Assembly: GCF_963678635.1 (NCBI RefSeq)
Contig: NC_087063.1
Coordinates: forward strand, 13,151,006-13,215,005
Length of the DNA stretch: 64,000 nt
Direction of reading: 5' to 3'
From: Symsagittifera roscoffensis
Taxonomy: Eukaryota; Xenacoelomorpha; Acoela; Convolutidae
Shown: positions 10,335-20,775 of the stretch, one piece after another
Layout: each line of letters starts with the position of its first letter
Numbering within the stretch: position 1 is the stretch's first letter
Position numbers and translations under genes: made by a program
Notes under the pieces: generated by a model
Seen by the model: the letters and a program-made list of their open reading frames with translations, nothing else
Databases searched by the model: none
Told to the model about the DNA's origin: nothing

Positions 10335-10733
10335 ATGGATAATTTTTCACTTCTGCAAATTATTGAAAGAATTCCTGAACTCAGGTTCAAGTACATGGGA
10401 TCTTACCCCTCTGATAAAGTACCTCAACTAACAAAACACTCTTTTGCAATTGTTAACTCAGCTCCAAGCAATGATAGAGGGGAGCACTGAATCATGATGG
10501 CTCGATTGGATAAAACTTATTATTTTGCTGATTCTTTGGGTCGGAAAAGAACAACTTATTCCTTTCTAACAAAAAAGTATCGGCGAATGGTTCCTCGAAA
10601 GCTACAAAAAACTGATAATTTGTGTGGTTTTTACGCAATTTATTCAGCATTTCTTCTTTTTAAATTCTACCAGACAAACTTGGATAATATTCATGATGTG
10701 CATGTTTTGAATTTTTTAAGTAATTTTATGTAA
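10335..10733 (+). pseudogene. Adenain-like cysteine protease with in-frame TGA
   Basis: ATG at 10335. The frame reaches SNDRGEH, with the catalytic His, then TGA at 10488-10490. It continues in the same frame with FADSLG (acid residue of the triad), KLQKTDNLCGFYAIY (oxyanion Gln and nucleophile Cys) and ends at 10733. This His-Asp-Gln-Cys order is that of the adenovirus/Polinton maturation protease. All catalytic residues survive; the only visible lesion is the nonsense codon directly after the catalytic His. It is the last gene of the block. Confidence 0.85.
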
Positions 10734-11345
10734 ATTTGTAGTTTTTTTTTCATTTGTAAGTGTAAATTATGGCAGTAAGTTTACTATACGATGCAGTGAT
10801 TTATATATTTTCATTGTAATTTAATTTTTTTCTCTCAAAAAATTCGATTTTTTTTTCGATATCTCTGTAGGTTCAGAATAGATTCAGATAGTTAGAAAGT
10901 AAAAGTATCTAATAAATTTTTATTTGATCAAATTATACAAAATCTTATCGTGTTTTGAAATTTTTTGAAATTTTTTTTCATAAAAATTCCAAGTTTTTAC
11001 CTAAAACCTCTTACCATTGACTTACCATGCACCAAAAAACTAAAAATATAACCTTAATTCTACAATCTTCAAGTAATTAACAATTAATTATTCCTAATTA
11101 GATAACGCGCGCCGAGCTTTTTGCGAAAAAACTAGACAAAAACCAAACAATTAGGTTTTTCTTACCATTATCTTACCATCACACTGAAACCTTACCATCG
11201 GTATTCCCTATCTTAATACATTGTAGACTCTATACCCAATCTTAATACATAGCCTGCAGACCGGATGCTCTATTCCCTATCTTAATACATGTGGGTCTGC
11301 AGGCACCCACCCCCCCCCCCCCCCACTTAACCTCCAACATCTACT
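10734..11345. other. Non-coding Polinton right flank
   Basis: AT-rich, no gene seen. It contains four CTTACCAT(T/C)/ACTTACCAT strings near 11010-11195, three copies of a string like TATTCCCTATCTTAATACAT (11202, 11232 diverged, 11271), an 11-bp inverted repeat GCCTGCAGACC/GGTCTGCAGGC around the third copy, and a 15-base C run ending at 11324. Element A begins just after. Confidence 0.6.
11202..11224 (-). repeat. Right arm of 23-bp inverted repeat
   Basis: Exact reverse complement of 1623-1645. A second, 21-base copy lies at 11270-11290. See the left arm. Confidence 0.5.
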
Positions 11346-11346
11346 A

Positions 11347-12393
11347 CTAACGTGTGACCTCTTTGCCGTTCTCTGACTGAAAAGTCATTGGACAACCATA
11401 TCGTGATATCCAATGCGTTATCAGGTGGTCACAAGTCTCCTCTGCTGAGGCTGTCTGACACGGAACTGCTTCTGCCAACTTTGTGAAGTGATCTATTATA
11501 ACCAGTATCTGGTTATATCCCGACTCCGTCATGCAGATCTTTTGATGGTCTATCTGCACCACCTCGTTAAACTCCGAGCTCTCAACGGACTTAAGTGGGA
11601 ACTTCATCTTCCTTGGGTCTTTTACCTGCAGGCATGCCAGGCATGCATTCACCCATCTCTCGCAAGCTTTCCTCAATCCTGGCCAATCAAACCTGTGAAG
11701 TATTCTCTGTTGCACTTTGTCTATCCCCTGGTGCCCCATCTGATCGTGCTATCTGAATAACACCTCCGTCTGATACAATTGTGGTAAGATGATGAGGTTG
11801 TGCTTGTGTAATATCTTCTCCTCATCTTTTCTCTTGCACGCTACGACCCCGTCAGCTGTGTGATAGAGTAAATCTTTCTTTTCTTTGTAGAACTGGCTCA
11901 AGATCTTGTAGCTGTCTTCTTCGAGTTCCCCTTTCTCCCTGGACCCCGTCCGGATCCATTTGGAGAGGTTACTTGTCATCTTGTCATTCTTTTGGGCTCT
12001 TATCAGGTCCGACAGCCTATATCTTGCCTTGACATGTTCCTTTAGTGCCATGATCTGTCCATTCATTTCTCCAGGGTTGTGGATGTCATCGTTCAGTTTT
12101 ACGCATATGATCCTCTTCAAGATCTTCATATCATCCTCTGGCACCATATTTGTTCTGATATTTGAGTTGCATGATAGTTCCCTGAATGGTTTCCTCGATA
12201 CCGCAATTTTCTCAAGTTCTTCACCTCCTTGTACTTCTTGTTCGTCCGCGTTGTACGTTCCTGAGGAGGGATCTGTTTGTAGCTCTCTGCCGTGGTATCT
12301 CATCTTTTCCTCTGCCAGTATCATGCATAGACTATCCTGATAAACGCTGCTCTTTTCCGAATCTTCATCCCATTCTTCACACTCCCCGGACAA
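11347..12393 (-). pseudogene. Element A integrase, truncated
   Basis: Two frames, 12393-11749 and 11739-11347. The second has the HHCC zinc-binding part (MGHQGIDKV ... CLACLQVK) and the core start VQIDHQKICM with the first catalytic Asp. The second motif reads FQSENGKE, where Asp is normal (element B has FQSDNG). Coding stops a few codons later at the element's broken end, so the catalytic Glu and the C-terminal domain are missing. Confidence 0.85.
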
Positions 12394-12396
12394 TTT

Positions 12397-12837
12397 CTAT
12401 TCTCCGGTTTCTTCTTCTTCCGTGGACGTGGACCACTCCCCGGACTCTTGACCTAGTCCCATGTGTTCAGCTTCTTCCTTGAACGCCACTTTCTTCTTCC
12501 TAACCTGAGTCCGCTCAAGTATTTTATCAGGGATTTTGTCTACCAGTGACCGCACGACTTCTTTGCCATCAGTAACGCTTCCGCTTCCTCTTGGAGAGTC
12601 TGCATTGCCCACTGTTTTATTCCTTCGCAGTATCGTGACTTCCGGTTCCTCCCCACCCTTTCCTACGTTCACGGGTTTATCATCTGCCAGTTTCTCAAGT
12701 AATCTCCACAAGTCTTCATCTACCTGAGTATCTCCCGTTTCGACCTGGTTGAGATCATAACCTTTTGCCTTGAGCGTCTCTCTAACGATTTTTGACTTGA
12801 GCATTATCTCTATCGGTATCCCTCGTTTCTTCTTCAA
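12397..12837 (-). CDS. Element A pol linker between RNase H and integrase
   Basis: A charged, low-complexity 146-aa frame with many Glu and Lys. It matches in position and style the linker after RNase H in element B. It holds one copy of the GTCCGGGGAG string that also forms element B's polypurine tract. No catalytic motif. Confidence 0.5.
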   Translation of the reverse strand: MKKKRGIPIEIMLKSKIVRETLKAKGYDLNQVETGDTQVDEDLWRLLEKLADDKPVNVGKGGEEPEVTILRRNKTVGNADSPRGSGSVTDGKEVVRSLVDKIPDKILERTQVRKKKVAFKEEAEHMGLGQESGEWSTSTEEEETGE

Positions 12838-12954
12838 GAATGTTTTCTTTTGGGGCTCCTCTGGTAATTCGCGATGATCTTCTATCGGTTCGCCTGACTT
12901 TTTTAGCCATCTCGTGAGTGGAAGACTGTCAAGAAGGAGAAGCCATCTTTAATC

Positions 12955-13411
12955 TCAGGCCTGTCCGCCTCTCCTCTCCTGTCTCTCGTAGAACTCTGTA
13001 TTCTTACTCATGCTATCGGTATTCTGATGTTTGTCCCTTGTTATATGCTCAATTATCATGTTGTACCCATCCAAGCGAACTATCCATCTCCCAATATAGC
13101 TCTGGTCCATCGAGTACGTCTTCAGCCAGCTGAGTGCCCTGTTGTCGACCCGCAGCTTAAACGGTTCACTGCCTAAATATGCTCTGTATTTCTCGACAAA
13201 AGTAACTACCGCGAACATCTCTGCTTTCGGCGCCCCGTACTTCTGTGTCACTCAAGACTTTGCTCCCGTATGCTATTGGTCTTAAGACTGTCTTCCCGTT
13301 CCATTCTTTTTCTTGATGAAGAATTCCAGAAATCGCGACTACGGACGCGTCTGTATCCAACACGTACATCCCTTTTTCCGTTGGCATCCCTAACACCGGT
13401 GCCTCGCACAA
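12955..13411 (-). pseudogene. Element A RNase H
   Basis: Spread over two frames. 13411-13166 has YVLDTDASVVAISGILHQE (first catalytic Asp). 13251-12955 has the Glu-containing helix (APKAEMFAVVTFVEKY), LRVDNRALSWL (third acid) and the final TDSMSKN. This is the RNase H that degrades template RNA during reverse transcription. The break is in the SKVLSDTE region. Confidence 0.8.
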
Positions 13412-13414
13412 CTC

Positions 13415-14704
13415 TTACTTTATTCTCTGGAATGATTCTTCTGCTGCGTTGTTCCATGTGAATTTTTTGCCTTTGTGTCTCATTAATTGTTGCATCGGGT
13501 ATACCTTGTCTGCATAGCCCTTGATGAATTTCCTGTAGTAGTTTGCAAAACCCAGAAAGCTCATCAACTGGTGTTCCGTTTTTGGCGATTTCCAAGTTAG
13601 AACTGCTTCCACTGCATCTGGATCCGGTCTGATGCCGTGCCTGTCCACCATTCTGCCCAAGTATTTTATCGAATCCTTGAGTATCTCGCACTTTGACGGT
13701 TTACACTTTAGCCCCGACCTCTTCATACATGCAAACACCTCGTCCAGTCGCTCGATGTGGTCTTCTAGTGTGGGCGTCGCTATTACCACGTCACCCACAT
13801 AGCACATTATCAGATTGCCGTACTTCTTTGTCACACTTATCAGCGCATGTGCCATCAATCGTTGAAACGTGGCTGTGGCCTTGCAAAGACCAAACGGCAT
13901 CCGTTTCCATTGAAACAGCCCCAACTCGCAAGCGAACCCTGTTTTGTCCCTGTCTTGCTTCCTCAGCGGGACCTGCCAGAATGCCGAACCTAAATCAAGA
14001 TTTGTAAAAAGTTTCATGTCACCTAACTTCGAGAGACTCTCGTCAATCCTAGGTATGGGATAGGCATCCTTCACCGTGACGGAGTTCAGATACCGAAAGT
14101 CACAGCAAAACCTCAATTGGTCGCCTTTCCTTTTGGCCATCACTACTCCACACGCCCACGGTGACTTGGATGGTTCTATCATGTCATACTCTAGTAATGT
14201 CTCTATTTCTTTTCTACATGCCTCTGATTTGTGGGGGGTCATGCGCCTCGCCCCCTCGCTGTGCGGTACCGCATTCTCTTCAAATTCTATTTCATGTTCA
14301 ACAAAATTACAACACCCGTTGTCTGCCTTATGTCTCGATAAAACTTCCTCGTTCCGCTCTAGTACGTCCTTGATGGCTTCGAGCTGTTCGTCCGTCAACT
14401 TGCCCCTTAAATGCAGGACCGGTTTATCATTTTGCGTTTCATCTAGTTTGGGCCGTTCCGGAAAATTCGAACAGCTCGATAGCCCATCGTCCGTCTCTGA
14501 CTTAAGTGATTTCACAAGACCTGATGAACCTTTTATGTTCTTCAATCGTCTCAAGATACAAATTTTGTCCCTATGATTGGGACAATCAACAACTTCATTT
14601 TGTTTTGAATTTTCAGTCATTTCATATCGAGTTTTAACGGGTAAAGCATATCCCAGCTTCCTCCCCCTCTGTATCGTGATGGGTATGTCAAGAGTATTCA
14701 ACAA
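13415..14704 (-). pseudogene. Element A reverse transcriptase with YVGD site
   Basis: A long open frame of about 429 codons. Motifs in order: WACGVVMAKRKGDQLRFC, LFTNLDLGSAFWQVP (catalytic Asp of motif A), RMPFGLCKATATF, then MCYVGDVVIATP. The catalytic motif, YVDD in element B, is YVGD here, so one metal-binding Asp is lost. Thumb motifs (KYLGRMVD, SFLGFANYYRKFIKGYA) follow. Although open, the enzyme should be inactive. Confidence 0.9.
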
Positions 14705-14710
14705 GACACT

Positions 14711-14826
14711 GACGCAGAGACCGCTCTTGGTTATCGAGAAGGATCTTCCTAAGACAGCGACTCTTTGCGACGCAGAGACCGCTCTTGGTTATCGAGAAGG
14801 ATCTTCCTAAAACAGCGACGCTTTAT
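14711..14826 (-). repeat. 58-bp tandem duplication
   Basis: The unit beginning GACGCAGAGACCGCTCTTGG occurs at 14711-14768 and again at 14769-14826 with three or four differences, between the RT and protease frames of element A. Confidence 0.8.
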
Positions 14827-15741
14827 TTTCAATCGCTATTATTAGATTTACCGGTTTAATTGCGCACCTCCTATCCGGGTTTCTTATCCTGAACATCGCA
14901 TTGTTTAAATCAATTGTTACGTCGAAGTTCCTGATGAAGTCCCTGCCTAAAATGAACTGGTCAGACTCATCTAGGTTTTCTGCCACAAGAAAGCTCATCC
15001 ACAGGTTGCGGTCCCCCAGATTTAGGGCTATTATTGGTGTTCTGCCTAGCACCCGCAGCGCCCCTTTGTTAGCAGCTGACAACCGTATTCTCGAGTCTAG
15101 TAAGTCATCTTTGTTGAAGCCCATTCGCTCCCAAGTTTCGATTGGTATTACACTCAAGACCGCTCCAGTATCGAGTTACCCACGCAAGTGAGTCTTCTTG
15201 CCACTTACGTCAAGCACGTGTGCTGATACGTCTGCCTCTGTCCCGATGTGCATTGCATCTTCGTCCAGCATGGCACAGTGTCCAATCGATCCCACCTTTA
15301 ATTCTTCTTTGGCACGTAGATCTGTCCCACTAGATCTTCATCACATGTTATCATTGTTTTCGTGTAGATGTTTATCCCATCTATATTCAATATCACCTCA
15401 TGCGGACCATAAGCTTCTGTGTATCTGTTGTCCTCACGGACCGCCTTGCTGCCACCTCTCGTGAGTAGCGCCCTCAAGGTTCTAGATGTCGTCTGTGGGC
15501 TTATCGCACTCAAGTAATCTGTGTATACGTCAATGTGCATTACTGTCTGGTCGCTGGGTTCACTTAAGTACCTTGTCACCTCATGGCCACCTACAGTGAT
15601 TATCGACATTATCCTGGCTCCGATTTTCGTTATGCCAAATGGCTTTCCTGTCACCATTTTCAGAGTGTTGCAATTTCCACTCTTTGTCGACCCTGCTACA
15701 GCTTCTCGTACTGGCACCGAGCAACTTAGCGTCTCATTCAA
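14807..15741 (-). pseudogene. Element A aspartic protease and preceding region
   Basis: The frame 15157-14807 continues a retropepsin. Its active site L-D-T-G-A lies just upstream at about 15160-15175, directly preceded by an in-frame TAA at 15176-15178. The second signature FILGRDFIRNFDVTIDL (flap and C-terminal fold) is intact. The upstream frame 15741-15298 is the spacer between nucleocapsid and protease (VTRYLSEPSD, IDGINIYT), matching element B. Confidence 0.8.
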
Positions 15742-15771
15742 TCTCTGTCTGTCGATCTCTTGCTTTAACCG

Positions 15772-16266
15772 TTACTCTATCTCCTTTGTTGCTAGGTCCT
15801 GTTTCACCTTGTTGATCGCCTCTGACGCCGCTTTCTCATAATTTATCTCTAGGGCGTTCTTGGCCGTGGCCTCTATCGCATTGTTAACCTGCGTTAAAGC
15901 CTTCACTGTCTTCGTTGGCAGTTCCGTACTCGGTGCTTCTAAGTTTTTTGTTTCAAACTCGGTTGTTCTATTTCGCTGATTCTGCACCGCCGCTAATGCC
16001 AATTTATGTTTGGGTTGACTCTGGATCTTGACCGCCTCCCAAAACAAAGGACAATCTATCCTGAAGTGCCCCTCCTGATTGCAGAAGAAGCATCTTGCAC
16101 CTATTTTGTTGATTAAGCCACTATAGTACTCGTGTTCTTCCATCTGGCTCATGTCCTCCTCATCTGGTGCGTATCCCAGACTCTTCATGCCCTGCTTGTA
16201 TGTTGTGCAATCCGCCACGTGATGATCAGCTGACCCACAGTTCGCGCATGATCTACGTTTGTCCAT
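15772..16266 (-). CDS. Element A Gag nucleocapsid, two zinc knuckles
   Basis: Two CX2CX4HX4C knuckles are visible: CANCGSADHHVADC and CFFCNQEGHFRIDC. They are followed by an Ala/Glu/Lys-rich coiled region. They bind genomic RNA in Gag. The spacing and surrounding sequence match the two knuckles of element B. Confidence 0.85.
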   Translation of the reverse strand: MDKRRSCANCGSADHHVADCTTYKQGMKSLGYAPDEEDMSQMEEHEYYSGLINKIGARCFFCNQEGHFRIDCPLFWEAVKIQSQPKHKLALAAVQNQRNRTTEFETKNLEAPSTELPTKTVKALTQVNNAIEATAKNALEINYEKAASEAINKVKQDLATKEIE

Positions 16267-16364
16267 GTCATCTCTAGGCTTGTACCATCACGACCTTTGT
16301 GGTTGGTTCCCCCTTGCATGTTCATGTTATCTGAATATGAGTATTTCTTGGGTTTCATTAGCAA

Positions 16365-17890
16365 TTACTCTCTCGACTTCTGTCTCATCTCTTCTGGAGT
16401 CGGTGCACTATCTTTCGACAATGTATAGTATGTTGCTAACATTGTTCTCAAGTCATCACTCTTTACCCCATCATTGAACTTTGAGGCGATGCTAAAGTTT
16501 CTTCTGTTAGTGGACTCTTCAGGGTCACTCCTTCGTCTCAAGCTCTCAAGATCATTTAGGAACCCGTCTATCGATTCATCGTCCCTTTGCCTTCTCTTTT
16601 CAAATCGCATCATCGCTTGATGACCCTTCATGCCTGACGATTCAACAATATCTCGAAGACTTTATCCGCAGTGTCGCGTTCCTCTTCCTTCTTCTGAACC
16701 ACGCATTTCAACGACCTGCCTTCTAAGTTGCTGAGTATCACCGTGCATGCTTGCCTCTCATCGTTCAAGTTGTCTTGTTCCAAGTGCAACCTCATGACTT
16801 CTACCCAAGTATCAATGCATCCATCTGAATCATCCTTGAATTCTCTCGGTTTTTTGATTTGGTACTTCCTCTGTCACTCGAGTCGGTGTTCCTCGTGGCG
16901 AAGGCTTCTAGTGTCCTGTTCATCATTTCCCAGGTGCTTGACCACGTCATGACATCCGGTCCTACGTTATTGTGAGTCGTGGAGTCCCCTGGACCACTCG
17001 TCGTGTTTGCTGTTCCACTTTTCATAATCGCTTTGCCCCCCCCCCCGGTGCTGTAGCCGCGGCATCCCGGGGTAATGGTAACGGTGTTGATAGCCGTTTG
17101 TTCCGTTGTGGTTCCACGAAGTCAACTCTGTTGCCTTGCGTTCGTTCCGCTGCCGGCCTGTCCTGTGACGTAGAGTTTCTCAAGATGGCGTCTAGTTTTG
17201 CCTGTATTGCACATGAACTCTCAGCCTGGTCCCTGCTCATTGTGTGCATTCTCGTTTCCAGACTCCCAACTGGCTGTTCACTGCGTCATACCGTTTCTTC
17301 ATCTCTTGCATGTCTTTTTTGATGTTCTTGTCTCGCTCTCCATCAGTGGCCTCTACCTTGTCTGACATCTGCTGAAGCTTTTCCTCTGTCGCCCTCGCCA
17401 GATTGAAATAGTTGTCCAGTTACTCGTGTTTGTTGTATCCTAATTCTTTCTTTATCACCTCTCTATCCTCCTGGCTGTGCTTTAGTCTCTTGTCGATCTG
17501 ATCTAGCTTCGTCATCAGATCGCCCAGCTCAAGAGAAGTAGTTTCGTCATGGTCAGCTTTTTCCATATTGTTGGCTGCTGCCCCCTGTTTAACCTGGTCG
17601 TCGTCTTGGTTGGCCTGTGTCGTTGTCGTGGAAACTGTTCCAAATGTTTTGCCTTTCTCGGCTTTTGGTTCTCCCGTCACTATGTCTCTTGATTTCATCC
17701 CGACCATCATTGCTATCCTTTCTGTAAATGACGTTCTTTTTACTTGAGACTCGTCCTTTACTGTTTCTGGCGTGTTGCCCGTTGTGTCCTCCACAGTGTC
17801 TATCGGCGAGAACTCCATGGACTTTGGATTTGGTTCTCCAGCATTTGGCATCGGTGTTGACTCCGTCGTCTTCTTCTCCACCTCATCCAC
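16365..17890 (-). pseudogene. Element A Gag capsid and N-terminal region, broken
   Basis: Capsid pieces lie at 16631-16365 (RFEKRRQRDDESIDGFLNDL) and 17025-16801. The N-terminal part at 17890-17420 is Ser/Thr/Glu-rich and ends in a coiled coil (LGDLMTKLDQIDKRLKHSQE). Several frameshifts and a C run at 17037-17045 separate the pieces. The layout matches Gag of element B. Confidence 0.75.
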
Positions 17891-17987
17891 ACTCTGGTCT
17901 GGTGTTTCTAGGTCAATCTCAATGGCGGGTTCCGCTTGTTTCCCTTCCGCGCCCTCTTTTGTTTTGTTATCTGTATTACTCTGTATT

Positions 17988-18285
17988 ACTTAAGTTCCTT
18001 GTTACCTCATGGCCACCTACAGTGATTATCGACATTATCCTGGCTCCGATTTTTGTTATGCCAAATGGCTTTCCTGTCACCATTTTCAGAGTATGAATAT
18101 GAGTATTTCTTGGGTTTCTCTCGACTTCTGTCTCATCTCTTCTGGAGTCGGTGCACTATCTTTCAACAATGTATAGTATGTTGCTAACATTGTTCTCAAG
18201 TCATCACTCTTTACCCCATCAATGAAGTTTGAGGCGATGCTAAAGTTTCTTCTGTTAGTGGACTCTGCAGGGTCACTTCTTCGTC
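17988..18285 (-). repeat. Scrambled copies of element A gag/protease segments
   Basis: 17988-18093 repeats 15565-15671 (spacer/protease region). It is joined directly to 18094-18285, which repeats about 16333-16543 (capsid region) with about 20 bases missing after TTCTTGGGTTTC. The two source pieces are about 660 bp apart in the element. The rearranged block ends where the minisatellite begins. Confidence 0.85.
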
Positions 18286-18289
18286 ACTA

Positions 18290-19690
18290 CTGTCCCAATA
18301 CTATTCGGCGCTGTCCCAGTACTTCTTGTTAAAGTCCCAAGACCACTGTCCCAAGACCCTTGCCCTAATACTACTGTCCCAAGACTACTGTCCCAAGACT
18401 AGTGTCCCAAGACTACTGTCCCAAGACTGCTGTCCCAAGACTACTGTCCCAAGACTAGTGTCCCAAGACTACTGTGCCAAGACTAGTGTCCCAAGACTAG
18501 TGTCCCAAGACTACTCTCCCAAGACTACTGTCCCAAGAGTACTGTCCCAAGACTAGTGTCCCAAGACTACTGTCCCAAGACTACTGTCCCAAGACTAGTG
18601 TCCCAAGACTACTGTCCCAAGACTAGTGTCCCAAGACTAGTGTCCCAAGACTACTGTCCCAAGACTACTGTCCCAAGATTACTGTCCCAAGACTAGTGTC
18701 CCAAGACTAGTGTCCCAAGACTGCTGTCCCAAGACTACTGTCCCAAGACTACTGTCCCAAGATTACTGTCCCAAGACTACTGTCCCAAGACTACTGTCCC
18801 AAGACTACTGTCCCAAGACTACTGTCCCAAGACTACTGTCCCAAGACTAGTGTCCCAAGACTACTGTCCCAAGACTACTGTCCCAAGACTAGTGTCCCAA
18901 GACTATTGTCCTAAGACAAGTGTCCCAAGACCACTGTCCCAAGACCACTGTCCCAAGACCACTGTCCCAAGACTACTGTCCCAAGACCACTGTCCCAGGA
19001 CCAGTGTCCCAAGGCTACTGTCCCAAGACTGCTGTCCCAAGACTACTGTCCCAAGACTACTGTCCCAAGACTACTGTCCCAAGACTAGTGTCCCAAGACT
19101 GCTGTCCCAAGACTACTGTTCCAAGACTACTGTCCCAAGATTACTGTCCCAAGACTAGTGTCCCAAGATTACTGTCCCAAGACTACTGTCCCAAGACTAC
19201 TGTCCCAAGACTACTGTCCCAAGACTACTGTCCCAAGACTACTGTCCCAAGACTACTGTCCCAAGACTACTGTCCCAAGACTACTGTCCCAAGAATACTG
19301 TCCCAAGACTAGTGTCCCAAGACTATTGTCCCACGACTAGTGTCCCAAGACTACTGTCCCAAGACTAGTGTCCCAAGACTACTGTCCCAAGACTACTGTC
19401 CCAAGACTAATGTCCCAAGACTATTGTCCCAAGACTAGTGTCCCAAGACCACTGTCCCAAGACCACTGTCCCAAGACCACTGTCCCAAGACCACTGTCCC
19501 AAGACTACTGTCCCAAGACCACTGTCCCAGGACCAGTGTCCCAAGGTTGTATTTTCCCAAGACCGTACCAAGACTGCTCTGGCCCAAGACTGTCCCAAGA
19601 GTGCACCGTCCCAAGACTGTCCCAAGACTGCACTGCTCCAAGACCGTCCCCAGACTGCAATATCCCAAGACTTCTTCGGTACTGTCCCAA
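18290..19690. repeat. 14-bp minisatellite TGTCCCAAGACTAC
   Basis: About 95-100 units of TGTCCCAAGACTAC, with variants ending TAG, CAC, TGC or ATTAC, occupy 1.4 kb, and the last 150 bp are degenerate. Because 14 is not a multiple of 3 and no frame contains a stop, all three forward frames encode the same 14-residue repeat SQDYCPKTTVPRLL. I treat these ORFs as by-products, not genes. The array lies in the leader of element A. Confidence 0.95.
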
Positions 19691-20576
19691 GGCTTGTCAC
19701 TAAGTGTCTGGATAGTAGGATCTCTTCTTCTTCGTTGTGGGCACTTTTTAGAACCACTGTACCGTGTACCACCACTTGAGCTCTAGTAAAAATTTTCCCA
19801 AAATCCCCATCTTAATGGCCAAAATCCAAATACTGACCCCCCTGTATTTATCTCCCTCTCGTTGTTTCAGGCTATTTGAAACCCCAACTTCTTCGCAGGT
19901 ATCTTGTGATCACCTGTTCGTTCAAATACCAACAACAAACTTTCACCAAATTCACTAAATTATAAAAACAGAGAGATGAACCCACCTAAAATTCAAAGCT
20001 GACAGATGTCAACCTTTGTCCGAAAAAACGTCTGGTACCCAATTGCCACGCGTTTTCCTCCCCCTTATGGGGTATCACAAAAACTGTCTATGTCCGTTCC
20101 CCCCTACCGATCCGGCCATTGAACCTACCTTAATTCGATGTTAAATTTGGATATCCGCTTCTTATAACCGACTCGTGTAAGAATCTAATGTAACTAAATC
20201 GACGATGCCGATCGATTAGTTACTCTAATGTAACCCCCTTTTTACACTTTACAACCACCAACCTTTAACCTAACCAGCCCCCCTTCTAACCTCCCCCCTC
20301 TTCAGCCCCCCTCTTAAGCCGAAAATTCCCTTAAGCGCCGGGTGCCAAACCTCTCGAGAAAAAACCGTAGACCTGTTTCCAGGCCTGCTTGAGTGAAAAC
20401 TTCCTCAAAACAATGGGGCTCCGCTTATCCAATTTTACACATATTTCCTTTGAAGTCAGGTGGATTTTAACGATACCCGTTTGTCCAACTTGAGAACACC
20501 CCTGTGCGTCCTCCTCTTGTTGTAGCGGTCCCGTGCTGGTTGTCCCCTTGACGTGCACTGCACTTGACACCAGCAC
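19691..20576. other. No recognised gene; leader of element A
   Basis: Moderately C-rich sequence without a supported gene. A 93-codon minus-strand frame (20612-20331) shows a basic segment ending VYGFFSRGLAPGA, but it matches nothing I know and may be chance. Confidence 0.5.
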
Positions 20577-20775
20577 CACCTTCCCACTTGGCTGGTCACC
20601 TCTTCCAGTCAAGTCTCCTAGCGGTTCAGCTCAATCCTTGTGAACCACTTTCCCACTCGGCTGGTCACCTCTTCCAGTCAAGTCTCCTAGTTGTTCGGCT
20701 CAATCCTTGTGAACCACTTTCCCACTCGGCTGGTCACCTCTTCCAGTCAAGTCTCCTAGTTGTCCACTCAAGTAG
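20577..20775. repeat. 69-bp tandem repeat, three copies
   Basis: A unit beginning CCCACTCGGCTGGTCACCTC and ending GAACCACTTT is repeated almost exactly, 69 bp per copy; the third copy is partial. The unit length is a multiple of 3, so one forward frame stays open through it, but no start or gene context supports coding. Confidence 0.9.

Larger units (their letters stand above)
11347..17890 (-). mobile_element. Element A: decayed Ty3/gypsy-like gag-pol
   Basis: Minus-strand gag, protease, RT, RNase H and integrase in the normal Ty3/gypsy order. It is clearly related to element B (34-45 kb) throughout but has diverged. The integrase is cut off within its core at about 11347, and no 3' LTR is seen. 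The leader side probably extends to the PBS-like site at 21328-21343 and an LTR start at 21355. Many frameshifts and stops mean it is dead. Confidence 0.85.

Noticed and set aside
2863-10733. Phage or bacterial operon, because of ATGA overlaps and tight packing
   Set aside because: The gene set and order are those of a Polinton. Compact overlaps are normal for that virus-like element.
1-11300. Protein-primed DNA polymerase B
   Set aside because: No frame on either strand shows polymerase B motifs in this stretch.
14076-14576. Plus-strand ORFs opposite gag-pol
   Set aside because: They are antisense shadows of the RT gene without their own motifs; the same holds opposite element B.
18290-19690. 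CRISPR-like regular array
   Set aside because: The units are contiguous 14-mers without spacers, and the DNA is eukaryotic.
18326-19775. Several overlapping repeat-protein ORFs on both strands
   Set aside because: They only reflect the stop-free 14-bp minisatellite; no start context, promoter or unique sequence supports a gene.
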